A DNA stretch of 64,000 bases from Gammaproteobacteria bacterium (lineage in GTDB: Bacteria > Pseudomonadota > Gammaproteobacteria > Pseudomonadales > Porticoccaceae), in contig JADJET010000007.1 in NCBI GenBank assembly GCA_016708925.1, forward strand, positions 1-64,000, read 5' to 3'. The notes beneath the pieces are model-generated. The model searched no databases. It was not told where the DNA came from and saw nothing but the letters and a program-made list of their open reading frames with translations. The first letter of the stretch is position 1; every line of letters starts with the position of its first letter. The position numbers were made by a program, and so were the translations under genes. This document shows positions 37,085 to 45,813 of this stretch, in pieces.

Positions 37085-37873
37085 ATGACCGGTTTTCCCT
37101 GCTTTTTTTCCCTGCGGTGCCGCGGCGCGGCGCTGCTGGTCGCGCTGGCGCTGCACTCTGCCGCCGCCGCTGGCGGCGTTTTGATCCTGGGTGACAGTAT
37201 CAGCGCTGCCTATGGCATCGAGCCGACCCAGGGCTGGGTGGCGCTGATGGCCAAACAACTCGCACCCCAATGCCCGGACGTCGAAGTGCATAACGCTTCG
37301 GTGAGCGGCGAGACCACTGCCGGCGGTCTGCGCCGCTTGCCCGCGTTGTTGCAGCAGTGGGAGCCTCGGGTGGTGGTGATCGAATTGGGCGGCAACGACG
37401 GCCTGCGCGGTTTGCCGCCGGAACGGATGGCCGACAATCTGGCGCGCATGGCGCAGCTTGCGCGCGCTGCCGGGGCCCATCCGATACTGCTCGGCATGAA
37501 AATTCCACCCAACTACGGACCGGTATACCAGCAGCGCTTCGAGCGCGCTTTCGCTCAGGTCGCAGCCGACGAAAGGTTGCCTTTTGTGGACTTTTTCCTC
37601 GCCGGTATCGGCGGCGACCCGACCTTCACCCAGGCCGACGGTATTCATCCCAATGCGGCGGCTCAGCCACATTTGTTGAAAAACGCGTGGAATACCCTGG
37701 CGCAGGTTCTCGATACTGCGGCGGGTTGCCGGCTTGGCGCGCGCTTCGATGCGGCGCAAACAGGATCCAGGTCCGACCCACCGGAGCAGGGGCTGTTTGG
37801 TGCAGGCGGTTTTAGCGAGGAACGGTATCGTCCTGGCGTGAATAGTTCAGCGCGGCTTGTCACCCTTGAGTGA
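37085..37873 (+). CDS. tesA: Arylesterase / acyl-CoA thioesterase I (SGNH hydrolase)
   Basis: Periplasmic SGNH-type esterase/lysophospholipase. 262 aa. Signal peptide (hydrophobic GAALLVALALHSAAAA, cleavage near residue 29), then GDSIS with catalytic S38, GGND, and the catalytic Asp/His in DGIHPN. After KNAWNTLAQVL an unusual tail of about 50 residues continues to 37873 and overlaps the 3' end of the convergent dioxygenase gene by 27 bp. Relatives stop near that point, so the tail is odd and could be a real extension or a lost stop. Confidence 0.92.
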   Translation: MTGFPCFFSLRCRGAALLVALALHSAAAAGGVLILGDSISAAYGIEPTQGWVALMAKQLAPQCPDVEVHNASVSGETTAGGLRRLPALLQQWEPRVVVIELGGNDGLRGLPPERMADNLARMAQLARAAGAHPILLGMKIPPNYGPVYQQRFERAFAQVAADERLPFVDFFLAGIGGDPTFTQADGIHPNAAAQPHLLKNAWNTLAQVLDTAAGCRLGARFDAAQTGSRSDPPEQGLFGAGGFSEERYRPGVNSSARLVTLE

Positions 37874-38683
37874 AATCCGGTGCAGCAGGCGGCGATGGCC
37901 GTGGTAGTCGTTGACCGGATAATGCTGGGCGGCGCGGTTGTCCCACATCGCCAGCGCGCCCGCGGTCCAGCGAAACCGGCATTGATATTCCGGCTTGCGC
38001 AGATGTTGGTATAACAGATTGAGCAGCGGCTGGCTGGCCTCCTCGGTCCAGCCCTCGAAGCACAGCGTGTGGCCTTCGTTGACGTAGAGGATTTTTTCGC
38101 CGGTTTCCGGATGCGTTCGCACCACCGGATGGAGGTTCGCGAACTCCTGGCGCGGCGCGCTGTCGCCGGCGTCCTTGAGGCGGTCTTCGCGGGTTTTGGT
38201 GACGTCCGCTTTCGCCGAGGAATTCACCGCGCGCAGGCCCTGGATCTGTGCCTTGATCGCGTCCGGCAGGGTGGCATAGGCGAGCACCATGTTGACGAAG
38301 ATGGTGTCGCCGCCGACCGGCGGAATCTCCAGCGCATAAAGCGTGGCGCCCGCCGCCGGCGTTTCCAGGTAGGCTGTATCCGAATGCCAGACGCCGCCGA
38401 AGTTGACGGTTTCATGCGCCAGCTTGAGCACCGGCGCAATCAGCGGATGACCTTCGATACCGGGCAGAAATGGATATTTTTCGACTTCGCCGAACTGCCG
38501 GGTGAATGCGAGCTGCTGGTCCGGCGTCAAAGTCTGGTCGCGGAAAAACAATACCTTGCGCTCCAACCACGCCTTGCGCAACGCCGCCAGCGTGGCCGGG
38601 GGGATGGGCTGCGACAGGTCGAGACCGGTGATTTCGGCGCCGACCGCCGGCGTCAGCGGATGGACCTCGAAGTGCGTGTTCAC
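37847..38683 (-). CDS. TauD/TfdA family Fe(II)/2-oxoglutarate dioxygenase
   Basis: 278 aa. The facial triad is visible: H100 and D102 in VWHSDTAYLETP and the distal His near the C-terminus in HYPVNDYHGHRRLLHRISL, where the 2-oxoglutarate-binding Arg also lies. Family members hydroxylate taurine, alkylsulfates, 2,4-D and other acids; the substrate here cannot be read. GTG start, overlapping the LeuB-like gene by four bases, so co-expression with it is expected. Confidence 0.93.
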   Translation of the reverse strand: MNTHFEVHPLTPAVGAEITGLDLSQPIPPATLAALRKAWLERKVLFFRDQTLTPDQQLAFTRQFGEVEKYPFLPGIEGHPLIAPVLKLAHETVNFGGVWHSDTAYLETPAAGATLYALEIPPVGGDTIFVNMVLAYATLPDAIKAQIQGLRAVNSSAKADVTKTREDRLKDAGDSAPRQEFANLHPVVRTHPETGEKILYVNEGHTLCFEGWTEEASQPLLNLLYQHLRKPEYQCRFRWTAGALAMWDNRAAQHYPVNDYHGHRRLLHRISLKGDKPR

Positions 38684-39789
38684 GCGACCCTCGGTGCGGC
38701 ACGCAGTTTCGCGACGACCTTGTCGCCAAAGGCCTCGGTGCCGATGGTCTCCACCTTGACGCCCGGCTGCGTGAGGTCGGGTGTGGAGAAACCGTCGGCG
38801 AACACCGCCTGCATCGCGGCCCAGATGTTGCGGGCTTCCGCCGCCATGCCGAAGCTGTACTCCAGCATCATCGCGGCGGAGCCGATCATCGAATAGGGAT
38901 TGGCGATGTTTCTGCCGGCGATGTCCGGCGCCGAACCGTGAGACGGCTCGTAATAGGCTTTGGCATCGCCGATACAGGCCGATGGCATCAGACCCAGGGA
39001 GCCGATGATGCCGCCACCCTGATCGCTCAAAATGTCGCCGAACATGTTTTCCATCACCATCACATCGAACTGACGCGGGTTGAGGCAGAGGTGGGTGGCG
39101 GCGGCATCGACCAGCATGTGGACGATTTTCACGTCCGGGTATGCGGGCGCCATTTCCTCCAGCACCTCGTTCCAGAGCACGCTCGATTTCAGCACATTGC
39201 TCTTGTGGATATTGTGCAATACGCCCTTGCGGCGCTGCGCCAGCTCCAGGCCTTTTTTCAGTATCTGCTTGATCTGGATCTCGTCGTAACGCAGGGTTTC
39301 TTCGACATAGCGGTGGTTGTCAGCGTCCACGCCAACGGTCTTGGTGCCGAAGTAAAGTCCGCCCACCAGCTCGCGGATCAGCATGATGTCGATGCCATCG
39401 CCGATGATCTCCGGCCGCAGCGGGGAGAAATGGGCGAGCGCCTGCGGCAACACGATGGGGCGGAAATTGGCGTAGGTGTTGTAACGGGCACGCAGCGGCA
39501 GCACCGCGCCGCGCTCGGGCTGCATGTCCACCGGGATTTTTTTGGTCGCTTCGTAATCCAGTCCGACCGGTCCCTTGAGGATGGCGTCGGCGCGATCGCA
39601 GATGGCCTGGGTTGTTTCCGGGAAGGGATGGCCGTGGTCGAAGTAGGCCTGCGCGCCAAAGGGCGCCTGGATCAGATCGAAGTGGACCGGGTTGCGCTCC
39701 TCGACCACGCGCAGCACCTTGAGGGCTGCGCGGGTGATCTCGGGGCCGATGCCGTCTCCGGGGAGTACGGCGACGCGATGGGTTTTCAT
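38680..39789 (-). CDS. Isocitrate/isopropylmalate dehydrogenase family protein (LeuB-like)
   Basis: NAD(P)-dependent beta-decarboxylating dehydrogenase, 369 aa. N-terminal VAVLPGDGIGPEITRAAL, substrate arginines in LPLRARYNTYANFRP, IRELVGGLYFGTKTVG, the catalytic Lys/Asp region VDAAATHL and MENMFGDILSDQGGG, and the NAD-binding YEPSHGSAPDIAG. It could be 3-isopropylmalate dehydrogenase, but leuC/leuD are not adjacent and NTYANFRP differs from standard LeuB, so a related 2-hydroxyacid is possible. Paired with the TauD-type gene. Confidence 0.88.
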   Translation of the reverse strand: MKTHRVAVLPGDGIGPEITRAALKVLRVVEERNPVHFDLIQAPFGAQAYFDHGHPFPETTQAICDRADAILKGPVGLDYEATKKIPVDMQPERGAVLPLRARYNTYANFRPIVLPQALAHFSPLRPEIIGDGIDIMLIRELVGGLYFGTKTVGVDADNHRYVEETLRYDEIQIKQILKKGLELAQRRKGVLHNIHKSNVLKSSVLWNEVLEEMAPAYPDVKIVHMLVDAAATHLCLNPRQFDVMVMENMFGDILSDQGGGIIGSLGLMPSACIGDAKAYYEPSHGSAPDIAGRNIANPYSMIGSAAMMLEYSFGMAAEARNIWAAMQAVFADGFSTPDLTQPGVKVETIGTEAFGDKVVAKLRAAPRVA

Positions 39790-39823
39790 GAGCGCTCCGG
39801 GGTTGAGTCGAAAAACGGAAGCT

Positions 39824-39851
39824 ATTGTAGGGAAGAATGCCCGGGCGTGAA
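39824..39851 (-). promoter_or_regulatory. Promoter and inverted repeat for the LeuB-like/TauD operon
   Basis: On the minus strand TTCACG (39851-39846) and TACAAT (39829-39824) are spaced 16 bp, about 35 bp before the ATG at 39789. The -35 falls in the six-base loop between two CCCGGG copies (39840-39845 and 39852-39857), and a third CCCGGG is at 39886-39891 within an imperfect ATACCC/GGGTAT palindrome. This arrangement could be an operator, but no regulator is identified. Confidence 0.4.
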
Positions 39852-40040
39852 CCCGGGGTCGGCATCCGCCCGAACGCGATCAATACCCGGGGTATCGCGG
39901 CCGGCGCTCAGTTGCGGGGGATGACGACGCAACACCCGGACCCCGACCCGATGCGGGCGCTGGCAGTGCGCTCGATGTCGTCGGCGCCTACCGCCGAAGC
40001 AGCTGGATATAAGCCGGCTGCGCGCAGACCGCGCCAACCG

Positions 40041-40573
40041 TCACTGTTTCACCGGACGTTTGGTGAGCTTGCGCTGCAGGGTGCGGCGGTGCATCCCCAG
40101 GGCACGCGCGGTGTTGGCGATATTGCCGTTGTGTTCGTCCAGCACCCGCTGGATATGTTCCCATTCGACTCGCTCCAGCGAGGGTACCGCCGCGGGCGGT
40201 GGCGGTTCCACGGATGCCTCATTCTCGAAGGCAGCGAGGATTTCGGTGATCCCGGCCGGTTTGCCGAGATAGTGGGTGGCGCCCAGCTTGATCGCACTCA
40301 CGGCGGTTGCGACGCTGGAGTAACCGGTCAGGACCACGATCGCGATGGCGGGTTCCTGGGCTTTGAGGCGAGGTATCAGGTGCAACCCGGAACTCTCGGC
40401 GAGCTTGAGGTCCAGGATTGCCCGCTGCGGGTGAAGCCGCGCGCACGCGCCAGCGCGGCGTCGGCATCGTGGGCGATGGCCACCTCGTGTTGCAGACGCT
40501 CCAGGCTGCGGGCGAGCGCCGTGCAAAACGCGGGATCGTCGTCGACGATCAGGTAGCGGAGGCGCTGTGTCAC
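40041..40573 (-). pseudogene. regA: RegA/PrrA-type response regulator, frameshifted
   Basis: Response regulator with a Fis-type helix-turn-helix. The N-terminal part reads RLRYLIVDDDPAF (acidic pocket) to ALARARGF. From there the receiver continues in another frame as HPQRAILDLKLAESSGL (phospho-acceptor Asp), VVLTGYSSVATAVSAIKLGA and YLGKP. The C-terminal HTH is NGNIANTARALGMHRRTLQRKL, very close to RegA/ActR. One missing base near 40432-40433 (on the coding strand TTCACC read as TTCCACC) restores the protein. It overlaps regB by four bases (GTGA). Confidence 0.85.
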
Positions 40574-41835
40574 GGGCGTGGAGTCGTCAGGGGCAGGGTG
40601 ATTCGGGTCAGGGTGCCGCCACCCTCCGCGTTGCGAAGTTCCACCGCGCCACCGTGGCGGCCGATGGTGGAGTGCGACAAAAACAGTCCCAGTCCAAGTC
40701 CGTGGGGCTTTTCGCTGCGTCCCGGTTGTCCCAGGTGCTGTCGCTGTTCCGGACCGATACCCGGGCCGAAGTCGCGAATCCGGATGGTCAGGATTGCCTG
40801 CGTCCAGTCGGCCTCCACGGTGATGCGTGGCGAAGCGTCGGCGGCGTTGTCGAGCAGGTTGTGTAGCGCGGATTCGATGGCGGGGTGAAAAATCGCCGCG
40901 CTATCCGGACAGTTGGGGTCCAGCTTCAGGGTCGCCAGAGTCTGCGGTCGGATGACCCGCCAGGCGTCCAGCAGCGCCAGCAGATACTGACGTACCGGCT
41001 GGGCGGTTTGAGCGTGCTCGGGAACGCTGGCGGCCCGCACCAGTTTTTTCAGTGTCTCGCGGCAGCGATCCAGCTGCCGGTCAAGCACGGCGAGATCTCC
41101 CTCGGCGAGCGCACGATGTCCCGCCGGACCGGCGAGCGCGTCCTCGACCAGCAGTTTCATGGTGTTGAGCGGGGTGCCCAGCTCGTGGGCGGCGCCCGCC
41201 GCGAGCGTTGCCACGCTCAGCAACTGCTCGTCGCGCAGCTGCTCCTCCCGTTGCTGCGCGATCTGGTGCTGCTGATGGCGCAGGGTTTCCGCCATGCTGA
41301 ACAGAAAGTAGCCGATCAAGGCCGCGCTTACCGCGAAGTTCGCCCACATGCCAAGGACATGCAGGTTGAGACCGCCGTGGTGTGCCGTCGGCACCAGCGC
41401 TGGAATCGGCTGATAAAAAACCAGCAGCAGGCTGTAGCAGGCAAAGGCCAGTGCCGCGACGGCCCAGCTGAGCTTGCGGCCCAGGGTGGCTGCGGCGATA
41501 CTGACCGGCACCAGATAATAGGAAATCAGGGGGTTGGTCGCGCCGCCGCTGAAATAGAGCAGGCAGCTCAACCCGGCGATATCCAGCAGCAGGTGGCCGA
41601 AGAATTCGGCTTCCGAAATCGGTGGCGGACGCCGGGTGCGCCCCCGCGCCAGCGCATTCAGAACGGTGAAGACGCCGAGCATGGCGGCGAGCAGCAGAAG
41701 TTTCGATCCCCGGGGCAGCGCTGGACCCAGGGCGGTGAGCGCCAGACCGAGACTGCCCAGTGCGATGTAGCGGATCGTGGTCAGCTGGCGCAGATTGTTG
41801 CGGGCTGCGGATAATGCGGGCATGGCCTGGATCAT
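40570..41835 (-). CDS. regB: RegB/PrrB-type redox sensor histidine kinase
   Basis: Membrane sensor kinase, 421 aa from ATG 41835. Six hydrophobic segments between about 20 and 182, with the quinone-binding motif GGATNPL (97-103) of the RegB family. The phospho-acceptor is H217 in AAGAAHELGTPLNTM. Cys258 lies 41 residues after it, near the spacing of the redox Cys in R. capsulatus RegB. N, G1 and G2 boxes are in LHNLLDNAADASP, IRDFGPGIGPEQ and GLGLGLFLSHS. RegBA systems sense respiratory quinone state and redox conditions. Confidence 0.94.
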   Translation of the reverse strand: MIQAMPALSAARNNLRQLTTIRYIALGSLGLALTALGPALPRGSKLLLLAAMLGVFTVLNALARGRTRRPPPISEAEFFGHLLLDIAGLSCLLYFSGGATNPLISYYLVPVSIAAATLGRKLSWAVAALAFACYSLLLVFYQPIPALVPTAHHGGLNLHVLGMWANFAVSAALIGYFLFSMAETLRHQQHQIAQQREEQLRDEQLLSVATLAAGAAHELGTPLNTMKLLVEDALAGPAGHRALAEGDLAVLDRQLDRCRETLKKLVRAASVPEHAQTAQPVRQYLLALLDAWRVIRPQTLATLKLDPNCPDSAAIFHPAIESALHNLLDNAADASPRITVEADWTQAILTIRIRDFGPGIGPEQRQHLGQPGRSEKPHGLGLGLFLSHSTIGRHGGAVELRNAEGGGTLTRITLPLTTPRP

Positions 41836-41921
41836 TGAGGAATGGTAGCAGAGCCCTGTGGCGCGGGTTGGCGCAGCGTCGGCAACGTATATCCGCCGTG
41901 CAATGGGTGACGGATGGCGGG

Positions 41922-41927
41922 TAAAAT
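41922..41927 (+). promoter_or_regulatory. -10-like element upstream of argG
   Basis: TAAAAT (five-of-six) 38 bp before the argG start, in the divergent regB/argG gap. No convincing -35 is present (TGCAAT at 17 bp). Confidence 0.38.
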
Positions 41928-41965
41928 CCGCGCTCCTTCCTCTGGCCGTATTTCGGGAGCTTTCC

Positions 41966-43183
<1,218 letters not shown>

Positions 43184-43211
43184 TATCCCAGGCTCACGAG
43201 GAGGACAGATC

Positions 43212-43592
43212 ATGCGACTTTTGCACACCATGCTGCGGGTCGGCGATCTCGACCGCTCCATCGCCTTCTACACCGAGGTGCTCGGAATGCAGTTGCTGCG
43301 CCGCAAGGATTTTCCCGGCGGTCGTTTCACCCTGGCTTTTCTCGGCTACGGTCCGGAATCCGAGCACACCGTGCTGGAATTGACCCACAACTGGGATACC
43401 GCAAGCTACGATCTGGGCACCGCCTATGGCCATATCGCGATCGGGGTGGACGACGTTTATGCCGCCTGCGAGCGCATCAAGGTCGGGGGCGGCAAGGTGG
43501 TGCGGGAACCCGGTCCCATGCAGCACGGCAGCACCGTGCTGGCCTTCGTCGAGGATCCGGACGGGTATCGGATCGAGCTGCTCTCGATTTAG
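43212..43592 (+). CDS. gloA: Lactoylglutathione lyase (glyoxalase I)
   Basis: Converts the methylglyoxal-glutathione hemithioacetal to S-lactoylglutathione. 126 aa. Metal ligands H5, E56, H74 and E122 fall exactly at the numbering of E. coli GlxI. RBS GAGGAGG just upstream of ATG 43212. It follows argG by 28 bp and is convergent with the small membrane protein gene. Confidence 0.95.
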   Translation: MRLLHTMLRVGDLDRSIAFYTEVLGMQLLRRKDFPGGRFTLAFLGYGPESEHTVLELTHNWDTASYDLGTAYGHIAIGVDDVYAACERIKVGGGKVVREPGPMQHGSTVLAFVEDPDGYRIELLSI

Positions 43593-43610
43593 CCGTCCGA
43601 TAGTTCGGCT

Positions 43611-44015
43611 TCAGTCCTCATCGTCCACCACCAGGGGTGGTGAGCCCGCCTTGGCGCGCAGCCAGTTGAGTCCGGACAACACCCCATGCTGGCGCGCGAC
43701 GCGCCGCTCCAGGGCGAACTTGCCGGGATAATCGAGCAGCAGCAGCCCCATCGCCATGGTCAGCAGACCCTGACCGGGGATGAAGATCATGGCGAAACCC
43801 CCGGCCAGCAGAATCGCACCGAGCAGATTCTTCCCGATCAATAACAGCAATCGGATCACCGGGTGGCGCTGCTTCAGCGGGATGGCGTGACGCTTGTGGT
43901 GGGCGAAGTAGTCGGACGGAATGCGCGCCACCAGCCAGGGCAGGGCGATCAGGCTTATCACGAAAGTAGCCACCGATGCGGCGGTCAGCCAGCCCACCAG
44001 CGCCTGATTTGCCAT
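43611..44015 (-). CDS. Small PGPGW-like inner membrane protein
   Basis: About 134 aa from the ATG at 44015 (a GTG at 44032 overlapping the ygfZ stop is another option). Two or three membrane helices: LTAASVATFVISLIALPWL and LLGAILLAGGFAMIFIPGQG, the latter leading into LLTMAMGLLLLDYPGKFALE. IPGQGLL resembles the PGPGW motif of small transmembrane proteins of unknown function. The acidic C-terminus ends VVDDED. Placed just downstream of ygfZ on the same strand. Confidence 0.75.
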   Translation of the reverse strand: MANQALVGWLTAASVATFVISLIALPWLVARIPSDYFAHHKRHAIPLKQRHPVIRLLLLIGKNLLGAILLAGGFAMIFIPGQGLLTMAMGLLLLDYPGKFALERRVARQHGVLSGLNWLRAKAGSPPLVVDDED

Positions 44016-44026
44016 CAGCCAGACGT

Positions 44027-45045
44027 TCACTCGGTGGCGTAGGGCAGCGGCAGGAATTCGACCGGCGCGGGGCGTCGCCGAACTCCAGGCGGCTCGCATT
44101 ACGGGCTTCGTCCCGCAAGACCACCAGCGCCTCGCAGCGCTCGGCGCCGGCCGGCGCCGCGATCACCACGGTGCCGGCCGGATTGGCATCGCCCGGCAGC
44201 GCGATCGCGCTGCCGGGTGCAGGTGGGTTGGACGTCGCGATCCCCAGGCGATGCAGATGGCGCTTCAGCTTGCCCCGGTACTGGGTGCGGGCGACGACTT
44301 CCTGGCCGGTGTAGCAGCCCTTGGTGAAGCTGACCGCGCCGGTACGGTCGTAATCGAGCATTTGCGGCAGGAACTGATCGCCGGTCTCGGGGCACACGTC
44401 CGCCTGACCAGCGCGAATGTCCAGCAGATGCCAGAGTGGCAGACCGGCCGGACGGGCGTGGCCTTCGAGTTCGAGCCAGCGCGTCTGTGCCTGTGCGGCG
44501 GGGACCGCGAGCAGGAAGCGGGTGTCGCCGCAGTGGATGGCCAGGGTGCCGTCGGCGGCGAGCGCGCTGCCCCGGTCGGGAATCCGCAAACCCAGCGTTG
44601 CGAGACTCGCGGCAGCGCCGTTGCCGGCCAGGCCGAGGATGCGATAGGCGTCGCTGGCGTCGGCGAGACGGGTCTTGGAGAACACGGCGTATTTGGCGAG
44701 GGTTTGCAGGCTGGGCGCGACCAATGCCCGATGCATCACGAGCAGGAGTGAGGTGTCGGTCGCGGCGGCGACAAAGCTCGTGAATACCCGCCCTTGCAGG
44801 TTGCAGCAGGCGCCCTGGAGCGCGCCGCCCGGGGCCAGCTCGCTGAAGTCGGCGGTGCTCTGGCCCTGGAGAAACTTCGCGCTGTCCGGTCCCGTCAGGC
44901 TGATCGCTCCGAGATCGCCGCGATCGCAGAGCACGGCATCGGCGAGCAGCGCGGTGTAGCTGGCGGGAGTTTCTGCAAACGCCAGCACCAGGTCGCCGGC
45001 CAGGTGGCCACCGCGCGCCGCGAGAAATCGGGACCAGTCTGTCAC
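44027..45045 (-). pseudogene. ygfZ: Folate-binding protein YgfZ, frameshifted at the 3' end
   Basis: Tetrahydrofolate-binding GcvT-like protein supporting Fe-S enzymes. The hallmark KGCYTGQEVVARTQYRG (K, C and Q conserved) is present, with the aminomethyltransferase-fold segments before it. GTG 45045 has GGAG eight bases upstream. After LEFGDAP the frame shifts; the expected end APVEFLPLPYATE lies in another frame and stops at 44027-44029. One missing C in the run corresponding to 44069-44072 joins the two. Uncorrected, the frame runs on to 43618 through the next gene. Divergent from sdhE. Confidence 0.85.
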
Positions 45046-45103
45046 ACCGTTGTCTCCTTCATGCGCGGCGAGTGTAGCGAGTCGGTCCAGGGCCATCCAC
45101 ACC

Positions 45104-45109
45104 TATAAT
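45104..45109 (+). promoter_or_regulatory. -10 element (TATAAT) for sdhE
   Basis: A perfect TATAAT 28 bp before the sdhE ATG in the gap shared with ygfZ. The -35 at 17 bp (GTCGGT) is weak. Confidence 0.5.
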
Positions 45110-45136
45110 GCCCGCCATGATCGCGGAGACCCGGTT

Positions 45137-45382
45137 ATGGACCAGAATCGCCTGCGTTGGGCATCACGCCGCGGAATGCTCGAGCTCGATCTGCTGCTGA
45201 CGACCTTTGTCGAGCGCGGTTATGCCGAGGCCGGGCCGGAAAATCAGGCCCGCTTCGAGCTCCTGCTGGCGTGCGAGGATCAGGATCTGTTCGGCTGGTT
45301 GATGGGTCGCACCGAGGCGCCCGACGCGGATTTGAGGGCAATTGTCGCGGTGGTGCTGGATGTCTGTCGCGCCGCGCCTTGA
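45137..45382 (+). CDS. sdhE: FAD assembly factor SdhE
   Basis: Small protein that promotes covalent flavinylation of succinate and fumarate dehydrogenase flavoproteins. 81 aa. The RGxxE motif is in RRGMLELD (R12, G13, E16), with LLACEDQDLFGWLMGR completing the five-helix family pattern. Overlaps ygfX, a linkage conserved in gammaproteobacteria. Confidence 0.94.
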   Translation: MDQNRLRWASRRGMLELDLLLTTFVERGYAEAGPENQARFELLLACEDQDLFGWLMGRTEAPDADLRAIVAVVLDVCRAAP

Positions 45383-45776
45383 GCTGGCCCTGCGGCCGTC
45401 GCGGCGCTGGGCGTGGTTGCTGGCGGTCACGCTTGGGGTGGTTGCGCTCGTCTGTATCGGGCTGCCCCTGAAACCCTGGGAGCGAATCGGGTTGATCGGG
45501 GCGCTGCTCGGCGTTGGCGTCCTGGCGGCGCGGGATTGGCGCTGGCTGGCCGGTGCGGACCTGCTGCTCTGGGATGAAACCACCTGGCAACTGCGTGTAC
45601 GCGGCGAGTATGTGCGGCTGGAAAACTGCCGGCTGGAATACCTCTCGCCCTGGCTGATTGTGCTCAGTTACACGGCGCCGAAACGCCGGCGGCATCTGCC
45701 CCTGTTTGGCGACGCCATGACGGCGGAAGGGTTTCGGCAGTTGCAGGTACGGGTGCGCAGCGGCGCGCTGGCCTGA
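45360..45776 (+). CDS. ygfX: YgfX-type inner membrane protein (CptA family)
   Basis: 138 aa. Two membrane helices in tandem near the N-terminus (about 19-37 WAWLLAVTLGVVALVCIGL and 44-60), then a soluble beta-rich tail with WQLRVRGEYV and CRLEYLSPWLIVLSY. YgfX/CptA is reported as a toxin-like partner of SdhE/YgfY acting on the cytoskeleton. Sequence identity in this family is low; assignment rests on topology and position. Starts inside sdhE (ATG 45360). Confidence 0.85.
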   Translation: MSVAPRLELALRPSRRWAWLLAVTLGVVALVCIGLPLKPWERIGLIGALLGVGVLAARDWRWLAGADLLLWDETTWQLRVRGEYVRLENCRLEYLSPWLIVLSYTAPKRRRHLPLFGDAMTAEGFRQLQVRVRSGALA

Positions 45777-45813
45777 ACCAGCGCGGGCCGTCGCCGGCGC
45801 GCGTCGGTGACGG

